The notes: generated by a model not told the origin, from the sequence alone. Positions 9,518 to 18,690 are shown, numbered from the stretch's first letter. The stretch is DNA of 43,700 bases from Desulfovibrio sp. (GCA_017528345.1 JAFXOX010000029.1:1-43700), one strand, 5' to 3'. A program made the numbers and translations.

Positions 9518-9551
9518 GCAAAAAGAGAAAAACAGCGTTTTCTCTTTTTGC
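9518..9551 (+). terminator. Possible terminator after tyrS
   Basis: An inverted repeat with A/T-rich arms of about 15 bp (9518-9533 against 9537-9551, one bulged A) lies 52 bases after the tyrS stop. The U-rich part is inside the stem and the loop is short, so its strength is uncertain. Confidence 0.45.
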
Positions 9552-9638
9552 GCTCTCCGCTACGAAAATGGCAAAGATCAAGGACATTGCGAAGATATCT
9601 GTGTCCTTTGGCCCGTAAAGAAGAGGAGCCGGGTTGTC

Positions 9639-9977
9639 ATGAACGAAGATTTGCTTGCCTGGCGTAAGCCTATGGAAGAAGGTCAACTGCAAGAAGATAC
9701 ATACAGCCAGGCGCTCAAAGCTTTTCTTCTGGAAGAACGCGACACCGGGGCCTGGCTCGCCAGTGCCCTGGCGCAGGGCCATACCGAAGAAGCCTGCCAA
9801 AAAATTCATCAACTGAAAGAGAAAGCTGCTGTACTCAAGGCCAAAGCCTTGTGTACAGCAGCTTTCTCTCTTGAAATGGGTCTCAAGGGTGGGGCTGATC
9901 CCACAGCCATCCTAGCACATTTTGATGCTATTCTCATGGATACGCTGCTTGCCATGTCCGCCTATTTGAACCGGTGA
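9639..9977 (+). CDS. HPt-like four-helix protein (112 aa)
   Basis: A GAGGAG lies ten bases before the ATG at 9639. The protein is wholly helical in appearance. Residues from about 50 on read IHQLKEKAAVLKAKAL then FSLEMGL, which resembles the histidine phosphotransfer (HPt) pattern HxLKG...LG...L...LE, with His in the right place but Glu in place of the usual Gly after LK. If functional it would relay phosphate between a hybrid kinase and a response regulator; no such partner is nearby. It could equally be a degenerate HPt. It ends two bases short of the convergent amidohydrolase stop. Confidence 0.6.
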   Translation: MNEDLLAWRKPMEEGQLQEDTYSQALKAFLLEERDTGAWLASALAQGHTEEACQKIHQLKEKAAVLKAKALCTAAFSLEMGLKGGADPTAILAHFDAILMDTLLAMSAYLNR

Positions 9978-9979
9978 AC

Positions 9980-11200
9980 TCAAAAACGCAGCGACTGGGG
10001 CAAAATACAGAATCGGCCAGGACTTCCTGGAACAAGCCTGCCGACATATTTTCCCAGTTTAAGGGCCCTGGCTGCGTTGACAGTGAGCATACGGATAAGT
10101 GCTTCGCCAGGGATTCCTTGCTGCTCGTGCAAAAAAACCGCCTCCTGGCAAACGTCAAGGTCAGTATTGGAAGTCAGTCCGTCAGTGCCCAAACAAAGCA
10201 AGAGATTTTCCGCTATCAGGGTTTTCACCTCGATGGCACCCACGTTGAGATGGTGATTGGAACGGGGGCACAGACAAAGCGATGCGCCGAGAGCGGCCAT
10301 GACCTGCGCTTCCTGGCGGTCGAGCTGCACGCCGTGGACGGCAAGGGTTTCGGCATCCATCAGATCAAGGGCACAGGCATAGGCCAGGGGACGTTTGCCA
10401 GGCGCCAGCCAGTTTGTTGGCAGTACAGACTGCCGGAATATCTCAAAGAGTCTGCCTCGGCCCTGGGTGAGCATCTCCGTTTCTTCAGGGGATTCAGCAA
10501 GATGTATACTAAAAATGCGGGAATGCTTGCGGCAAAATTTTTTGGCCTGCACAAGCTTGTGAGCCGATGTGGAATAAAGAGCATGTCCTGCAAGTGCTGA
10601 GTGTGTGGCAAGATTCGGCTGTTCCTGAAGATCACGGCGCACAAACGGCGGCCAGGGATTGTCAGCAGCCATCTCACTCTCAGTAAAGCCAAAGCATTCA
10701 CAGAAGTGGCTGATACCAAGGCCTTCCTTTTCTGCCTGCTGATCTGTTAAAGCAAGCAGATGATCAGCCGAGCCGGCAATATTGCCAAGATGAGCCGTGC
10801 CACAGTCAGCAAGGCCCTGACAAGCCCGCCTGACAGCATCTTCAAGAGTCTTTTGCTCCACCTGACCGCGTGGAAGAAGTGGAATCAAACTTTGCAACCA
10901 GGGTGTAAAGCCCTGCCCCCAGCAGGTTTTGCTCTCAAGATAAGACAGATCAAGATGGCAATGGGCATTGATGGTGCCAGGAATGACACAGACAGGGCCA
11001 AGATCTGTCAGAGGGCAGTCATTGGGCAGAGAAACATCTCGTGCCTTGCCTAGGGCTACGACCTTGCCAGCATGAATGAGGAGCACGGCATTGTCGATGC
11101 CTTTGAGACGGGCAAAAAGCTGAGAGCCACGCGCAGGCCGTTCATCGGCCAGGGGCAAAATGGTGCGGGCTTTAACCGCAAAGGTTTCGTGTTCTTGCAT
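9980..11200 (-). CDS. Amidohydrolase-superfamily deaminase/hydrolase
   Basis: 406 aa with the metal-dependent amidohydrolase pattern: NAHCHLDLSY (H80, H82), HALYSTS (~206-212), SIHLAES (H233), VHG (H289) and LGTDGLTSNTD (D340), framed by the small beta-sandwich domain made from both ends of the chain. This is the chlorohydrolase/SsnA/aminofutalosine-deaminase branch. These enzymes deaminate purine-type or triazine rings. A menaquinone-related aminofutalosine deaminase role is possible in this lineage but is not proven by context. Its ATG directly follows the stop of the upstream TauE permease gene, so the two are co-translated. Confidence 0.85.
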   Translation of the reverse strand: MQEHETFAVKARTILPLADERPARGSQLFARLKGIDNAVLLIHAGKVVALGKARDVSLPNDCPLTDLGPVCVIPGTINAHCHLDLSYLESKTCWGQGFTPWLQSLIPLLPRGQVEQKTLEDAVRRACQGLADCGTAHLGNIAGSADHLLALTDQQAEKEGLGISHFCECFGFTESEMAADNPWPPFVRRDLQEQPNLATHSALAGHALYSTSAHKLVQAKKFCRKHSRIFSIHLAESPEETEMLTQGRGRLFEIFRQSVLPTNWLAPGKRPLAYACALDLMDAETLAVHGVQLDRQEAQVMAALGASLCLCPRSNHHLNVGAIEVKTLIAENLLLCLGTDGLTSNTDLDVCQEAVFLHEQQGIPGEALIRMLTVNAARALKLGKYVGRLVPGSPGRFCILPQSLRF

Positions 11201-11998
11201 CTAGATGAGATTAAGCAGCATCTTGCCGGCCACAAAAAGCAGAAAAACAGCAAAGCACTGCTTAAGCCTGGCTGTGGGCAGTGAATGAGAAAGCCGAGCT
11301 CCCAGCGGTGCTGTACAGAAGCTCGCACAGGCAAGACCAATGAGCGCATAGAGGTGAACAAAACCCAGGGTACCGGCAGGAAGATTGGGCGTATTCATGC
11401 CACCCAAGATATAGCCAAGGGTTCCTGCCAGGGCGATGGGGAAACCAATGGCTGCGGATGTGCCCACAGCCTCATGCATGGGCACATTGCAAAATGTCAT
11501 GAAGGGGACAGATAGGGTCCCTCCGCCAATACCCACAAAACTTGAGACCAGGCCAATAACGCCTCCAACGGAGCTTGTTCCCACAAAGCCTGGCATTTCT
11601 CGGCCGGCCTTAGGCTGATAGCGGGAAATCATCTTAATGGCCACAATAATCAGAAAACAGATGAAAAAGAGTTTGAGGAAAAGCGTGGGCATGTGACTGG
11701 CCACCAGACTGCCGGCAAAGGTACCAAGGAGAATGCCCGGAGTAATATTTTTGACAATCTCCCAGTGCACAGCACCGCGTTTGTGATGAGCACGGGCGCT
11801 GGAGATCGAGGTGATGACAATACTGGCCAGAGATGTGCCCAGTGCGAGATGCTGACAGAGTTCTGGCGGAATATTCTGCGTCGGAAAAATCACGAGAAGC
11901 ATGGGCACAATGACAATGCCCCCGCCGACGCCCAACAGGCCGGCGAGAATTCCGGCCACAGCACCACAAAGCAGATAAACAAGTAGCGAAGTGAGCAT
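11201..11998 (-). CDS. TauE/SafE-family permease (short form)
   Basis: 265 aa, about eight membrane segments, with the repeated glycine motif in both halves: GLLGVGGGIVIVPMLL near the N-terminus and FVGIGGGTLSVPFM in the middle. AGGAG lies five bases before ATG 11998. This is the ordinary TauE/SafE length, unlike the long paralogue at 4391-5656. Substrate unknown, probably a small organic or sulfur anion. It is first in a two-gene unit with the amidohydrolase, whose start codon abuts its stop; transport of that enzyme's substrate or product is a reasonable guess. Confidence 0.9.
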   Translation of the reverse strand: MLTSLLVYLLCGAVAGILAGLLGVGGGIVIVPMLLVIFPTQNIPPELCQHLALGTSLASIVITSISSARAHHKRGAVHWEIVKNITPGILLGTFAGSLVASHMPTLFLKLFFICFLIIVAIKMISRYQPKAGREMPGFVGTSSVGGVIGLVSSFVGIGGGTLSVPFMTFCNVPMHEAVGTSAAIGFPIALAGTLGYILGGMNTPNLPAGTLGFVHLYALIGLACASFCTAPLGARLSHSLPTARLKQCFAVFLLFVAGKMLLNLI

Positions 11999-12716
11999 GG
12001 ACGCTCCTAGTAGTACGAATTCGAGGGATTGCCAAAAAAGATGATCAAGGCTCCTTTACAAGGCGTTTGGCGAGGTCGCGCTTTGGGATTTTCCCCTTTA
12101 ACGACCACATGAGCATTACCACATCTGTGCTCAAGTCGAGCAAACTTGACCTTGATCACATACACAGTCGGCCAAAATACTCCATGCAAACTGTACTTGT
12201 CCAGTTCTGAGCTGTTCCGGCAATGCAGAAGTGTTACCTATCACAGGACATATTTTCCCTGTGCCATAAGGCTTGTTTTCCGCAAAGCGCCGATTTTCCT
12301 GGTTCACATTTTGTGACGGCTGCCGTACACTTATCGGGCAAGGTCGGAGTCTTCACAGACATGGATCCGTGAGATCATTTTTTTGCAAATTCAGGACAGA
12401 CAAAAAGCTTCAACACTGCCTCTTTTTCGCGGACACAGGTGTTGTGCTGCCGTCTGGGTAGGTGGCAGACCTCTTTTGAGATGTGAAAGGCAATATCATC
12501 GTTTCGGCAATGCTTGAGATCAAGTTGTTGTATGCTCATGTTGAGCACACGGAAAAGCAGCTCAAAAAATGAGACCTCAAGCTAACCCCAAAAAAATCAA
12601 TGATTATTCAATGTGACAAAAAACAGAGACGCTTTTTTGGCGACAATTTGCGTGTGAACTCAGCAAGAGTTTCTACCCGTCTTGCAAGCATTCCTTATGG
12701 ATTTAGGTTGACGATA
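11999..12716. other. Long intergenic region upstream of pyrB
   Basis: About 720 bases with no convincing gene. A 60-codon minus-strand frame (12007-12189) lacks a ribosome site and family resemblance. The stretch must hold the promoters of the minus-strand TauE gene and the plus-strand pyr operon, and possibly a leader RNA for pyrB. The 3' part is A/T-rich. Confidence 0.5.
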
Positions 12717-12742
12717 TCCGCTTTTCAGCGGAATTTTTTTTC
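12717..12742 (+). terminator. Terminator-like hairpin just upstream of pyrB (candidate attenuator)
   Basis: TCCGCT (12717-12722) and AGCGGA (12727-12732) form a perfect 6-bp stem with a TTTC loop, followed by A and a long T run (12734-12741). This is an intrinsic terminator only 20 bases ahead of the pyrB ATG and on the same strand, the position of the pyrBI attenuator in enteric bacteria. No closely preceding plus-strand gene needs it. Confidence 0.65.
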
Positions 12743-12762
12743 TTTTGATCGGGGACAAAGGC

Positions 12763-13704
12763 ATGAGTACAGATAGTCGCTATCTTTGGCAGCATAAGGA
12801 TCTGCTCGGCACTTCACAGCTGAGTGTGGCTGATGTTTATCACCTGCTCGATCTGGCACGCAGTTTTCAGGAAATCAACCGGCGCCCGGTGCGCAAGGTG
12901 CCGACACTGCAGGGACGCACCATCATTCTCTTTTTTGTGGAAAACAGTACACGCACCAAGACATCTTTTGATGTGGCCGGCAAACGCCTTTCGGCCGACA
13001 CCCATGCCCTCTCCCAGGCCGGTAGCAGTCTGAACAAAGGAGAAAGTCTCCTGGATACCGGTCTTACCCTGCAGGCTATGAATCCAGATGTCATTGTTGT
13101 CAGACATTCCAGCAGTGGCGCTGCGGCGTTTTTGGCCAATCAGCTGAGCTGCGGTGTGGTCAATGCCGGCGATGGTTGGCATGCCCATCCCACCCAGGCG
13201 CTGCTTGACTGCTATAGCCTGCGTACAGCCTGGGATGGGGCCTTTGAAGGCAAGAAACTGTTAATCTTAGGGGATATTGCCCACAGCCGTGTAGCCCGCT
13301 CCAATGTCCAGCTGCTGCATAGGCTGGGAGTTGATGTTCGCCTCTGTGCTCCACGGACGCTTTTGCCTGCAGGAGTAGAAAAGTGGCCCGTCACTGTCTA
13401 TGGAGACCTGACGAATGCCGTAGAGGGTGTGGATGCGGTGATGTGTCTAAGACTCCAGCTTGAGCGACAGCAAGCCGGCCTTCTGCCTGATCTTTCAGAG
13501 TATTCTCGCCGTTTTTGCCTGAATCCTCAGCACCTTGAACATGCCAGTGCCGCCGTTAAGGTTCTGCATCCGGGTCCTCTGAACCGTGGACTTGAAATTT
13601 CCGATGTCGTGGCTGATTCTCCGGCAAGCCTTATTCTCGATCAGGTCTCAGCCGGCGTGGCAGTACGCATGGCGGTTTTGTATCTGCTCGCCACCCGTAA
13701 GTGA
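12763..13704 (+). CDS. pyrB: Aspartate carbamoyltransferase catalytic subunit
   Basis: 313 aa from ATG 12763, as is normal for the PyrB chain. Carbamoyl-phosphate binding motif NSTRTKTSF (61-69), the HPTQALLD motif (~147-154) and HPGPLNRG near the C-terminus are all intact. It joins carbamoyl phosphate and aspartate in the second step of pyrimidine synthesis. No pyrI follows; pyrC starts 10 bases later, so this is a PyrB-PyrC operon. The hairpin 20 bases upstream suggests transcription attenuation. Confidence 0.97.
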   Translation: MSTDSRYLWQHKDLLGTSQLSVADVYHLLDLARSFQEINRRPVRKVPTLQGRTIILFFVENSTRTKTSFDVAGKRLSADTHALSQAGSSLNKGESLLDTGLTLQAMNPDVIVVRHSSSGAAAFLANQLSCGVVNAGDGWHAHPTQALLDCYSLRTAWDGAFEGKKLLILGDIAHSRVARSNVQLLHRLGVDVRLCAPRTLLPAGVEKWPVTVYGDLTNAVEGVDAVMCLRLQLERQQAGLLPDLSEYSRRFCLNPQHLEHASAAVKVLHPGPLNRGLEISDVVADSPASLILDQVSAGVAVRMAVLYLLATRK

Positions 13705-13714
13705 GGGAATTCCC

Positions 13715-14977
13715 ATGTATCTGTGCATAAAAAATGCTCTGCATCTTGAAGCTCTAGTTGATCTGGTCATCGAAGACGAACACATTGTGACCATGGTGCC
13801 GGCCGGCCATCAGCCGCAGCCAGAAAACTGCGAAATATTTGACGCAGGCGGTCTTGTGCTTATGCCCAGCTTCATCGATGCCCATGCGCATCTACGTGAG
13901 CCAGGCTTTGAATACAAAGAAACCATTGCCACAGGATTGCATGCGGCGGCCCATGGCGGGTTTGGCGCTGTCATGTGCATGGCCAATACCCGTCCAGTCA
14001 ATGATACTGCTGCTGTCACCAATCTGATGCTCAGTCAGGCCCAAAAAAGTCATCCTCACGGGCCCAGACTTTATCCCATAGCCGCCGCCACCAAAAATCT
14101 CGAAGGTCGTGAGCTTGCGCCCATGGCCGAGCTTAAGGAAGCCGGCTGTGTGGCCGTCTCCAATGATGGCAGACCCATCCAGAGCACAGAAATCATGCGA
14201 CGAGTCATGGAATATGCCGCAGATTTTTCTCTGACAGTCATTGACCACTGTGAGGATCCAACCCTTGCCGATCACTGGGTCATGAATGAGGGAGAAATCA
14301 GCGGTCTGCTCGGCGTCAAAGGACAGCCTGCCGTGGGAGAGGCCCTACAGGCAGCCCGCGATATCATGCTCGCAGAATATCTGCACTTACCTGTGCATAT
14401 TGCTCACGTATCCAGTGCGCTGACCGTAGACATCATAGCCTGGGGCAAAGCTCGCGGCATAAGCGTAACAGCTGAAACCTGTCCGCATTATCTGCTTCTC
14501 GATGATAGTGCTCTTGAAGGCTATAACAGTCAGTGCAAGGTAAGCCCACCTTTACGCACCAAGAAAGATCGCGACGCTCTGATCAAAGCCGTTGCCGACG
14601 GCACCATTGATATTCTTGTCACAGATCATGCCCCTCATGCTCTGCATGAGAAAATGACCGCTCTGGACCAAGCGCTTGTTGGTTTTTCAGGGCTTGATCT
14701 TGCGGTAACGCTGACCTGGGGGCTCGTCAAAGAACATCTTCTGCCAGAGGATGCGCTCCACAGGCTCTGGGCCAGAAGGCCAGGCGAAATTTTCCACCTG
14801 CCCACAAATGGTTTTGCACCGGGTGATCCTGCTGATTTCTTCCTTTTTGATCCTCATGAAAACTGGGTGCCCTCAGAACAGAACCTTTACTCCAAAGGCA
14901 AGAATACGCCATTTTTAGGACAGGAGCTGTCCGGCCGGGTCAAGCATCACTGGCTGCACGGCAAGATGATTTTCTAG
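13715..14977 (+). CDS. pyrC: Dihydroorotase
   Basis: 420 aa; the start at 13715 follows the pyrB stop by 10 bases with GAGGGA upstream, and the frame's upstream extension lies inside pyrB. The type I dihydroorotase pattern is present: DAHAHLREPG (H57, H59), MANTRPVND, DHCEDP, HIAHVSS and TDHAPH. It closes carbamoyl-aspartate to dihydroorotate, the step after PyrB, and type I enzymes often associate physically with PyrB. Third gene of the operon starts 10 bases downstream. Confidence 0.96.
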   Translation: MYLCIKNALHLEALVDLVIEDEHIVTMVPAGHQPQPENCEIFDAGGLVLMPSFIDAHAHLREPGFEYKETIATGLHAAAHGGFGAVMCMANTRPVNDTAAVTNLMLSQAQKSHPHGPRLYPIAAATKNLEGRELAPMAELKEAGCVAVSNDGRPIQSTEIMRRVMEYAADFSLTVIDHCEDPTLADHWVMNEGEISGLLGVKGQPAVGEALQAARDIMLAEYLHLPVHIAHVSSALTVDIIAWGKARGISVTAETCPHYLLLDDSALEGYNSQCKVSPPLRTKKDRDALIKAVADGTIDILVTDHAPHALHEKMTALDQALVGFSGLDLAVTLTWGLVKEHLLPEDALHRLWARRPGEIFHLPTNGFAPGDPADFFLFDPHENWVPSEQNLYSKGKNTPFLGQELSGRVKHHWLHGKMIF

Positions 14978-14986
14978 GAGGTTGCC

Positions 14987-15835
14987 ATGGTCGTGCGCGA
15001 ACCTGTAGCCATTGGCCGTTTTTACCCGCAGAACAGAGAACAGGTGGAGGCCGCCCTTGCCAGCTATAGACAGACAGGTCCTGAAAAATACCCGCTTGCT
15101 CCTGTGCAGGAAGCTGCCTGGGCCCTGCTTCTGCCCCATGCAGGCTATGTCTACTGCGGCAATGTTATCGCCGCCACCCTGGCAGGAATTGAGCTTGCTG
15201 ATATCCTTCTGATCTTCTGTCCCAACCATACAGGCCGGGGCAGAGCTTTAAGCGTATGGCCTGACGGAGTCTGGAAGACACCGCTTGGTGACGTACCTGT
15301 GGCAACTGAGCTCTGTTTACAACTTACCGGTCAGCATTCCTTTACCGCTGACTATGCGGCCCATGAGGGAGAGCACGCCATAGAAGTGCTTCTGCCCTTC
15401 CTTTGTGCAGCTCGGAAGACCTTCCCAAGCATTGTACCGGTCTGTGTGGGCACGCAGGATGCGGTCTTTCTCAAACAGGCAGGCAGTGAACTTGCTTCCT
15501 TTTTACAGGGTCTTGAAGCTCGCAATCTCTCTTATCATGTCATTATCAGCTCTGACATGAACCATTTTGAAAACCATACGGTCTGCCTTGCCAAAGATGA
15601 GCTTGCTCTGGAAAAGATTGCGGCAGCTGACAGCGATGGCTTACTCCACGTCTGCCGGGAATCCTCCATTACTATGTGCGGTGTGGCACCCTGCGCCCTC
15701 GTCATGAATGCAGCAAGCCATATGGGCACATTGCACAGCCAGCTTGTGGCACATACAAGCTCAGCAGAGGCGTCGGGTAATTTCAGGCAGACTGTGGGTT
15801 ATGCCGGTCTGCGTTTCTATCTGGAACGCCAATAA
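14987..15835 (+). CDS. MEMO1-family protein (AmmeMemoRadiSam system protein B)
   Basis: 282 aa with AGGAGG in front of the ATG at 14987. It carries the Memo family signatures: GRFYP near the start, LLPHAGYVYCG (~46-56), CPNHTGRG, HEGEHAIEV, and SSDMNHFE, whose His and Asp residues line the pocket shared with class III extradiol dioxygenases. The biochemical function of bacterial Memo proteins is unsettled; they often sit with an AMMECR1 protein and a radical SAM enzyme, neither of which is here. It is the last gene of the pyrB-pyrC operon. Confidence 0.9.
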   Translation: MVVREPVAIGRFYPQNREQVEAALASYRQTGPEKYPLAPVQEAAWALLLPHAGYVYCGNVIAATLAGIELADILLIFCPNHTGRGRALSVWPDGVWKTPLGDVPVATELCLQLTGQHSFTADYAAHEGEHAIEVLLPFLCAARKTFPSIVPVCVGTQDAVFLKQAGSELASFLQGLEARNLSYHVIISSDMNHFENHTVCLAKDELALEKIAAADSDGLLHVCRESSITMCGVAPCALVMNAASHMGTLHSQLVAHTSSAEASGNFRQTVGYAGLRFYLERQ

Positions 15836-15854
15836 TACCTTCCAGGGAAGATCT

Positions 15855-15902
15855 CCTTATCAATAAAAGAGCCGCCAGCTGGCGGCTCTTTTATTGATAA
15901 GG
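15855..15902. terminator. Perfect 48-bp palindromic bidirectional terminator
   Basis: Bases 15855-15902 form a perfect inverted repeat with 24-bp arms and no unpaired centre. The core is GC-rich (GAGCCGCCAG) and each side ends in a T-rich stretch. It sits between the convergent memo and carboxypeptidase genes, 20 and 4 bases from their stops, and can terminate both. Confidence 0.92.
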
Positions 15903-15905
15903 ACG

Positions 15906-16991
15906 TCACGAGTGCCGTTTCTTCTTCCTGGAAGAAGCTTTCGCTTTCTGTCGTGCTCCACGACGATCCTTCTTTTTTGAGGAAACCTTGCGGTTTGAGC
16001 TGGCAGCTTTTCTGCCTTTGAGATGATGCTTTCGCCCCTTAAGTCCTGAGGAAACATACCCATAGAGAGCTACAGCCTCGTGCGCGTTTTTATGCAGGTC
16101 GAGCTGATAGCTCTCAAAAGGCAGATGGCTTAAGGCATCAAGGACAGTGGGCTCTTTCTGGGCACACACGAGAAAACCGGCATCAAGCATGCGACAGGCC
16201 TCAACCCCTCTGTGTAAGGGATCTGGCGCGCCCAGAATGACCGCCAGAAGACGGTGGTTCCCACGCTGAGCTGTAAAAATCATATTATAGCCTGATGCCC
16301 GAACCCACCCTGTTTTCAAACCATCACAGCCGGGATACTGATTGAGCAAGGGGTTTTTATTCCACGAGACATAGTTCAGATGCTTGAGAACACGGGTATT
16401 ATGCAAGCTCAGCGCCCAGGGATACCGTTGCAAATAGGCTCTGGCTAAAATGAGCATATCGCGCGCTGTCGTGTACTGTCCCTGCATGGGCAGACCATTC
16501 GGTGTACAAAACCACGTATCATGCATTCCAAGGCGTTGCGCCTTGTCATTCATGGCTTGCACAAAAGCCTCGTTGCTTCCGCCGACAAATTCTGCCACAG
16601 CATAGCTCGCATCATTGCCCGAGGAAACGGCCATACCCAGCAAAAGTTCTCCGAGGCGAATTTCTTCTCCTGCTCTAATGCCCATGCGCGAGCCGCCCTC
16701 ACTGGCCGCTTTCTTACTGACCAGAACGGGGCTATCAAAGCGCAGATGCCCTTGAGAAATCTGATCCAAAGCAAGAAACATACTCATGATCTTCGTCAAA
16801 GAGGCCGGCTGGATTCTGGCGTCGGCATTCTGTTCAAAAAGCACAGTATTGGTTGTCAGATCGTAAAGAATAGCGGAATTGACACCAAGGCCCTGTTCTT
16901 CAGGCTCTTTGACGTCCTCTGCCAGCTCGGCTGCAAGAGCCGGGGTTGGAACAAGGATAGTCAGCAGCAGAAAAAAAAGTAATGATCGCAT
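15906..16991 (-). CDS. D-alanyl-D-alanine carboxypeptidase (PBP5/6 family) with basic tail
   Basis: 361 aa. A signal peptide (cleavage likely after ALA, ~20) leads to the three penicillin-binding motifs: SLTK (64-67), SGN (124-126) and KTG (226-228). It trims the terminal D-Ala of peptidoglycan pentapeptides in the periplasm. After ~290 the usual PBP5 C-terminal domain is short, and residues 317-361 are almost purely Lys, Arg, Ser and Ala instead of the standard amphipathic membrane-anchoring helix. The tail may bind the cell wall or anionic lipids. The gene stands alone, convergent with memo across a perfect palindromic terminator. Confidence 0.93.
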   Translation of the reverse strand: MRSLLFFLLLTILVPTPALAAELAEDVKEPEEQGLGVNSAILYDLTTNTVLFEQNADARIQPASLTKIMSMFLALDQISQGHLRFDSPVLVSKKAASEGGSRMGIRAGEEIRLGELLLGMAVSSGNDASYAVAEFVGGSNEAFVQAMNDKAQRLGMHDTWFCTPNGLPMQGQYTTARDMLILARAYLQRYPWALSLHNTRVLKHLNYVSWNKNPLLNQYPGCDGLKTGWVRASGYNMIFTAQRGNHRLLAVILGAPDPLHRGVEACRMLDAGFLVCAQKEPTVLDALSHLPFESYQLDLHKNAHEAVALYGYVSSGLKGRKHHLKGRKAASSNRKVSSKKKDRRGARQKAKASSRKKKRHS

Positions 16992-17090
16992 AGCCTCTCA
17001 CTGACAACATAGTGCAAACGGGGATCTTCTACCTATGCTCAACGCAAGACAGAGCTTGTGCTGCAAGCGCTGTCTTGCGAGAAGACAATA

Positions 17091-17294
17091 TCAAATCCTG
17101 TCACAGTAGACATTTTCCATGAACTCTTCCATGGCGGCATCGGCCTGGCTAATGAAATCTTTGAGTGGAAAGCGTTTTTCACAGTCCGGACAACGCATAA
17201 ACACTTCATGACAAGAACGGGCAATGTGCAGAGGTGTCTGACAGTGTGGACACAGTAGTGTCGTTGGACAGTCACGAGGGGCTGAATAGAACAT
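17091..17294 (-). CDS. Zinc-ribbon protein (67 aa)
   Basis: Two CxxC pairs, CPHC and CPDC about 20 residues apart (LLCPHCQTPL and MRCPDCEKRF), mark a zinc ribbon, followed by an acidic helix ending in ENVYCDRI. The start at 17294 has GGGGA eight bases upstream; an alternative ATG at 17372, with AGGA very close, would add 26 residues. Function unknown; small zinc ribbons of this kind bind nucleic acid or protein. It is a single gene between the carboxypeptidase and the efflux operon. Confidence 0.75.
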   Translation of the reverse strand: MFYSAPRDCPTTLLCPHCQTPLHIARSCHEVFMRCPDCEKRFPLKDFISQADAAMEEFMENVYCDRI

Positions 17295-17514
17295 AGCGCA
17301 TTTCCCCGAAAAAATGTTCAAAAAATTCAAGACTTCTTGCTTCAAAAAAAAGACTTTGTCAATCTCTGCCATCTTCCTGTCACAAGAGCTGAAAAACGAA
17401 GGTTTGAGGGATAGGGAGCGAGGTCGTGCAGAATTTGCTTTTTAGACGCTCCTGTGGCAAAAATTCACCATATACCGGCTTTGTCGGGGGCGTTTTGCCT
17501 GATAAGGATGCACG

Positions 17515-18687
17515 ATGTTTAGCCCCATATTTTCCATCATAGGACGTTTCCTGGCCTGTTTTGGCGTATGCCTGCTTGTGAGCAGCCTTTCCGGATGCGA
17601 TCAACAGCAAGTCAAAGCACATAAAAAAATACGAGACGTTTCTGTGCTGAAGGTTCGCACGGAAAAGGTTTCGCTGACTGCAGAGCTTTCCGGCCGTGTC
17701 AGTGCCTTTCGCAAGGCCGAAGTACGGCCACAGGTGGGCGGTATTCTGCAGAAACAGCTCTTTTCCGAAGGATCTTTAGTGCGTGAGGGTCAGTCCCTCT
17801 ATAAAATTGACCCTGCGACCTATGAGGCAGAAGTCGCCAGTGCCAAAGCGGCTCTCGCCAGAGCCCGTGCAGTACTCACACAGTGCGAGCTGCGCAGAAG
17901 CCGCAGACGGGCTCTGCTGAGTTCCCATGCTGTCAGTCAGCAGGCTGTGGAAGATGCTGAGGCTGAGTATCTTCAGGCCAAAGCGGATGTTGAGGTCTGT
18001 AAAGCGGCGCTGCTGACTGCGGAAATCAGATTGCGCTATACTGACGTGCTTGCCCCTATTACCGGACGCATTGGCAAATCACATATGACGCAGGGCGCAC
18101 TGGTCACGGCAAATCAGCCGGAACCGCTGGCTGTCATTCAGCAGCTAGATCCAGTCTATGTAGATATGACGCGTTCAAGCCTTGATCTTCTCCGTGTGCG
18201 AGACCGTAATCTGAGCGGGCAGATCAAGCAGGACAAACCAGGACAGACCAGTGTCCGCATCGCTTTAGATGACAGTCACACCTATCCTCTGGAAGGAAAG
18301 CTGCAGTTCGCTGATATTTCCGTCGATGAAAGTACGGGCATGGTGCTTTTGCGCGCGGTTTTCCCCAATCCTCAGGGAACGCTTCTGCCAGGTCTCTATG
18401 TGCAGGCCTTTGTCCATGAGGGTGTTGAGGAAAAGGCCATTCTTGTGCCAGAAAGCTGTGTTTTACGTTCTGCACGCGGTCAAACCAGTGTTTTTGTGGT
18501 TGATGCTGAGAACAAGGTTAATCAGCGCACAGTGCGGGTTGCCGAACGCAGTGGGCACAACGTCATTATTTCCGAAGGACTGTCTGAAGGCGAGCTGCTT
18601 ATTGTGGACGGTCTTCGTCAGTTGAAGGAGGGGGATCTGGTGCAAACGCATCCGGTGAACCCAGGACAAGCCATGAAAAAGCGTTAG
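17515..18687 (+). CDS. RND efflux periplasmic adaptor (membrane fusion protein)
   Basis: 390 aa lipoprotein: the signal peptide ends in LSGC with the lipidated Cys at 28. The barrel-sandwich (lipoyl-like) halves are VRPQVGGILQKQLFSEGSLVREGQ and the VLAPITGRIGKS stretch, flanking a coiled-coil alpha-hairpin (~100-160), then the beta-barrel and membrane-proximal domains. This is the AcrA/MexA layout. It links the inner-membrane pump to an outer-membrane channel. The RND gene starts three bases after its stop, so they form one operon. The ATG at 17515 has only a weak ribosome site. Confidence 0.94.
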   Translation: MFSPIFSIIGRFLACFGVCLLVSSLSGCDQQQVKAHKKIRDVSVLKVRTEKVSLTAELSGRVSAFRKAEVRPQVGGILQKQLFSEGSLVREGQSLYKIDPATYEAEVASAKAALARARAVLTQCELRRSRRRALLSSHAVSQQAVEDAEAEYLQAKADVEVCKAALLTAEIRLRYTDVLAPITGRIGKSHMTQGALVTANQPEPLAVIQQLDPVYVDMTRSSLDLLRVRDRNLSGQIKQDKPGQTSVRIALDDSHTYPLEGKLQFADISVDESTGMVLLRAVFPNPQGTLLPGLYVQAFVHEGVEEKAILVPESCVLRSARGQTSVFVVDAENKVNQRTVRVAERSGHNVIISEGLSEGELLIVDGLRQLKEGDLVQTHPVNPGQAMKKR

Positions 18688-18690
18688 CCT

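Noticed and set aside
12007..12189. 60-codon minus-strand ORF upstream of pyrB
   Set aside because: No ribosome site, no family resemblance, and it lies in a region that must hold promoters.
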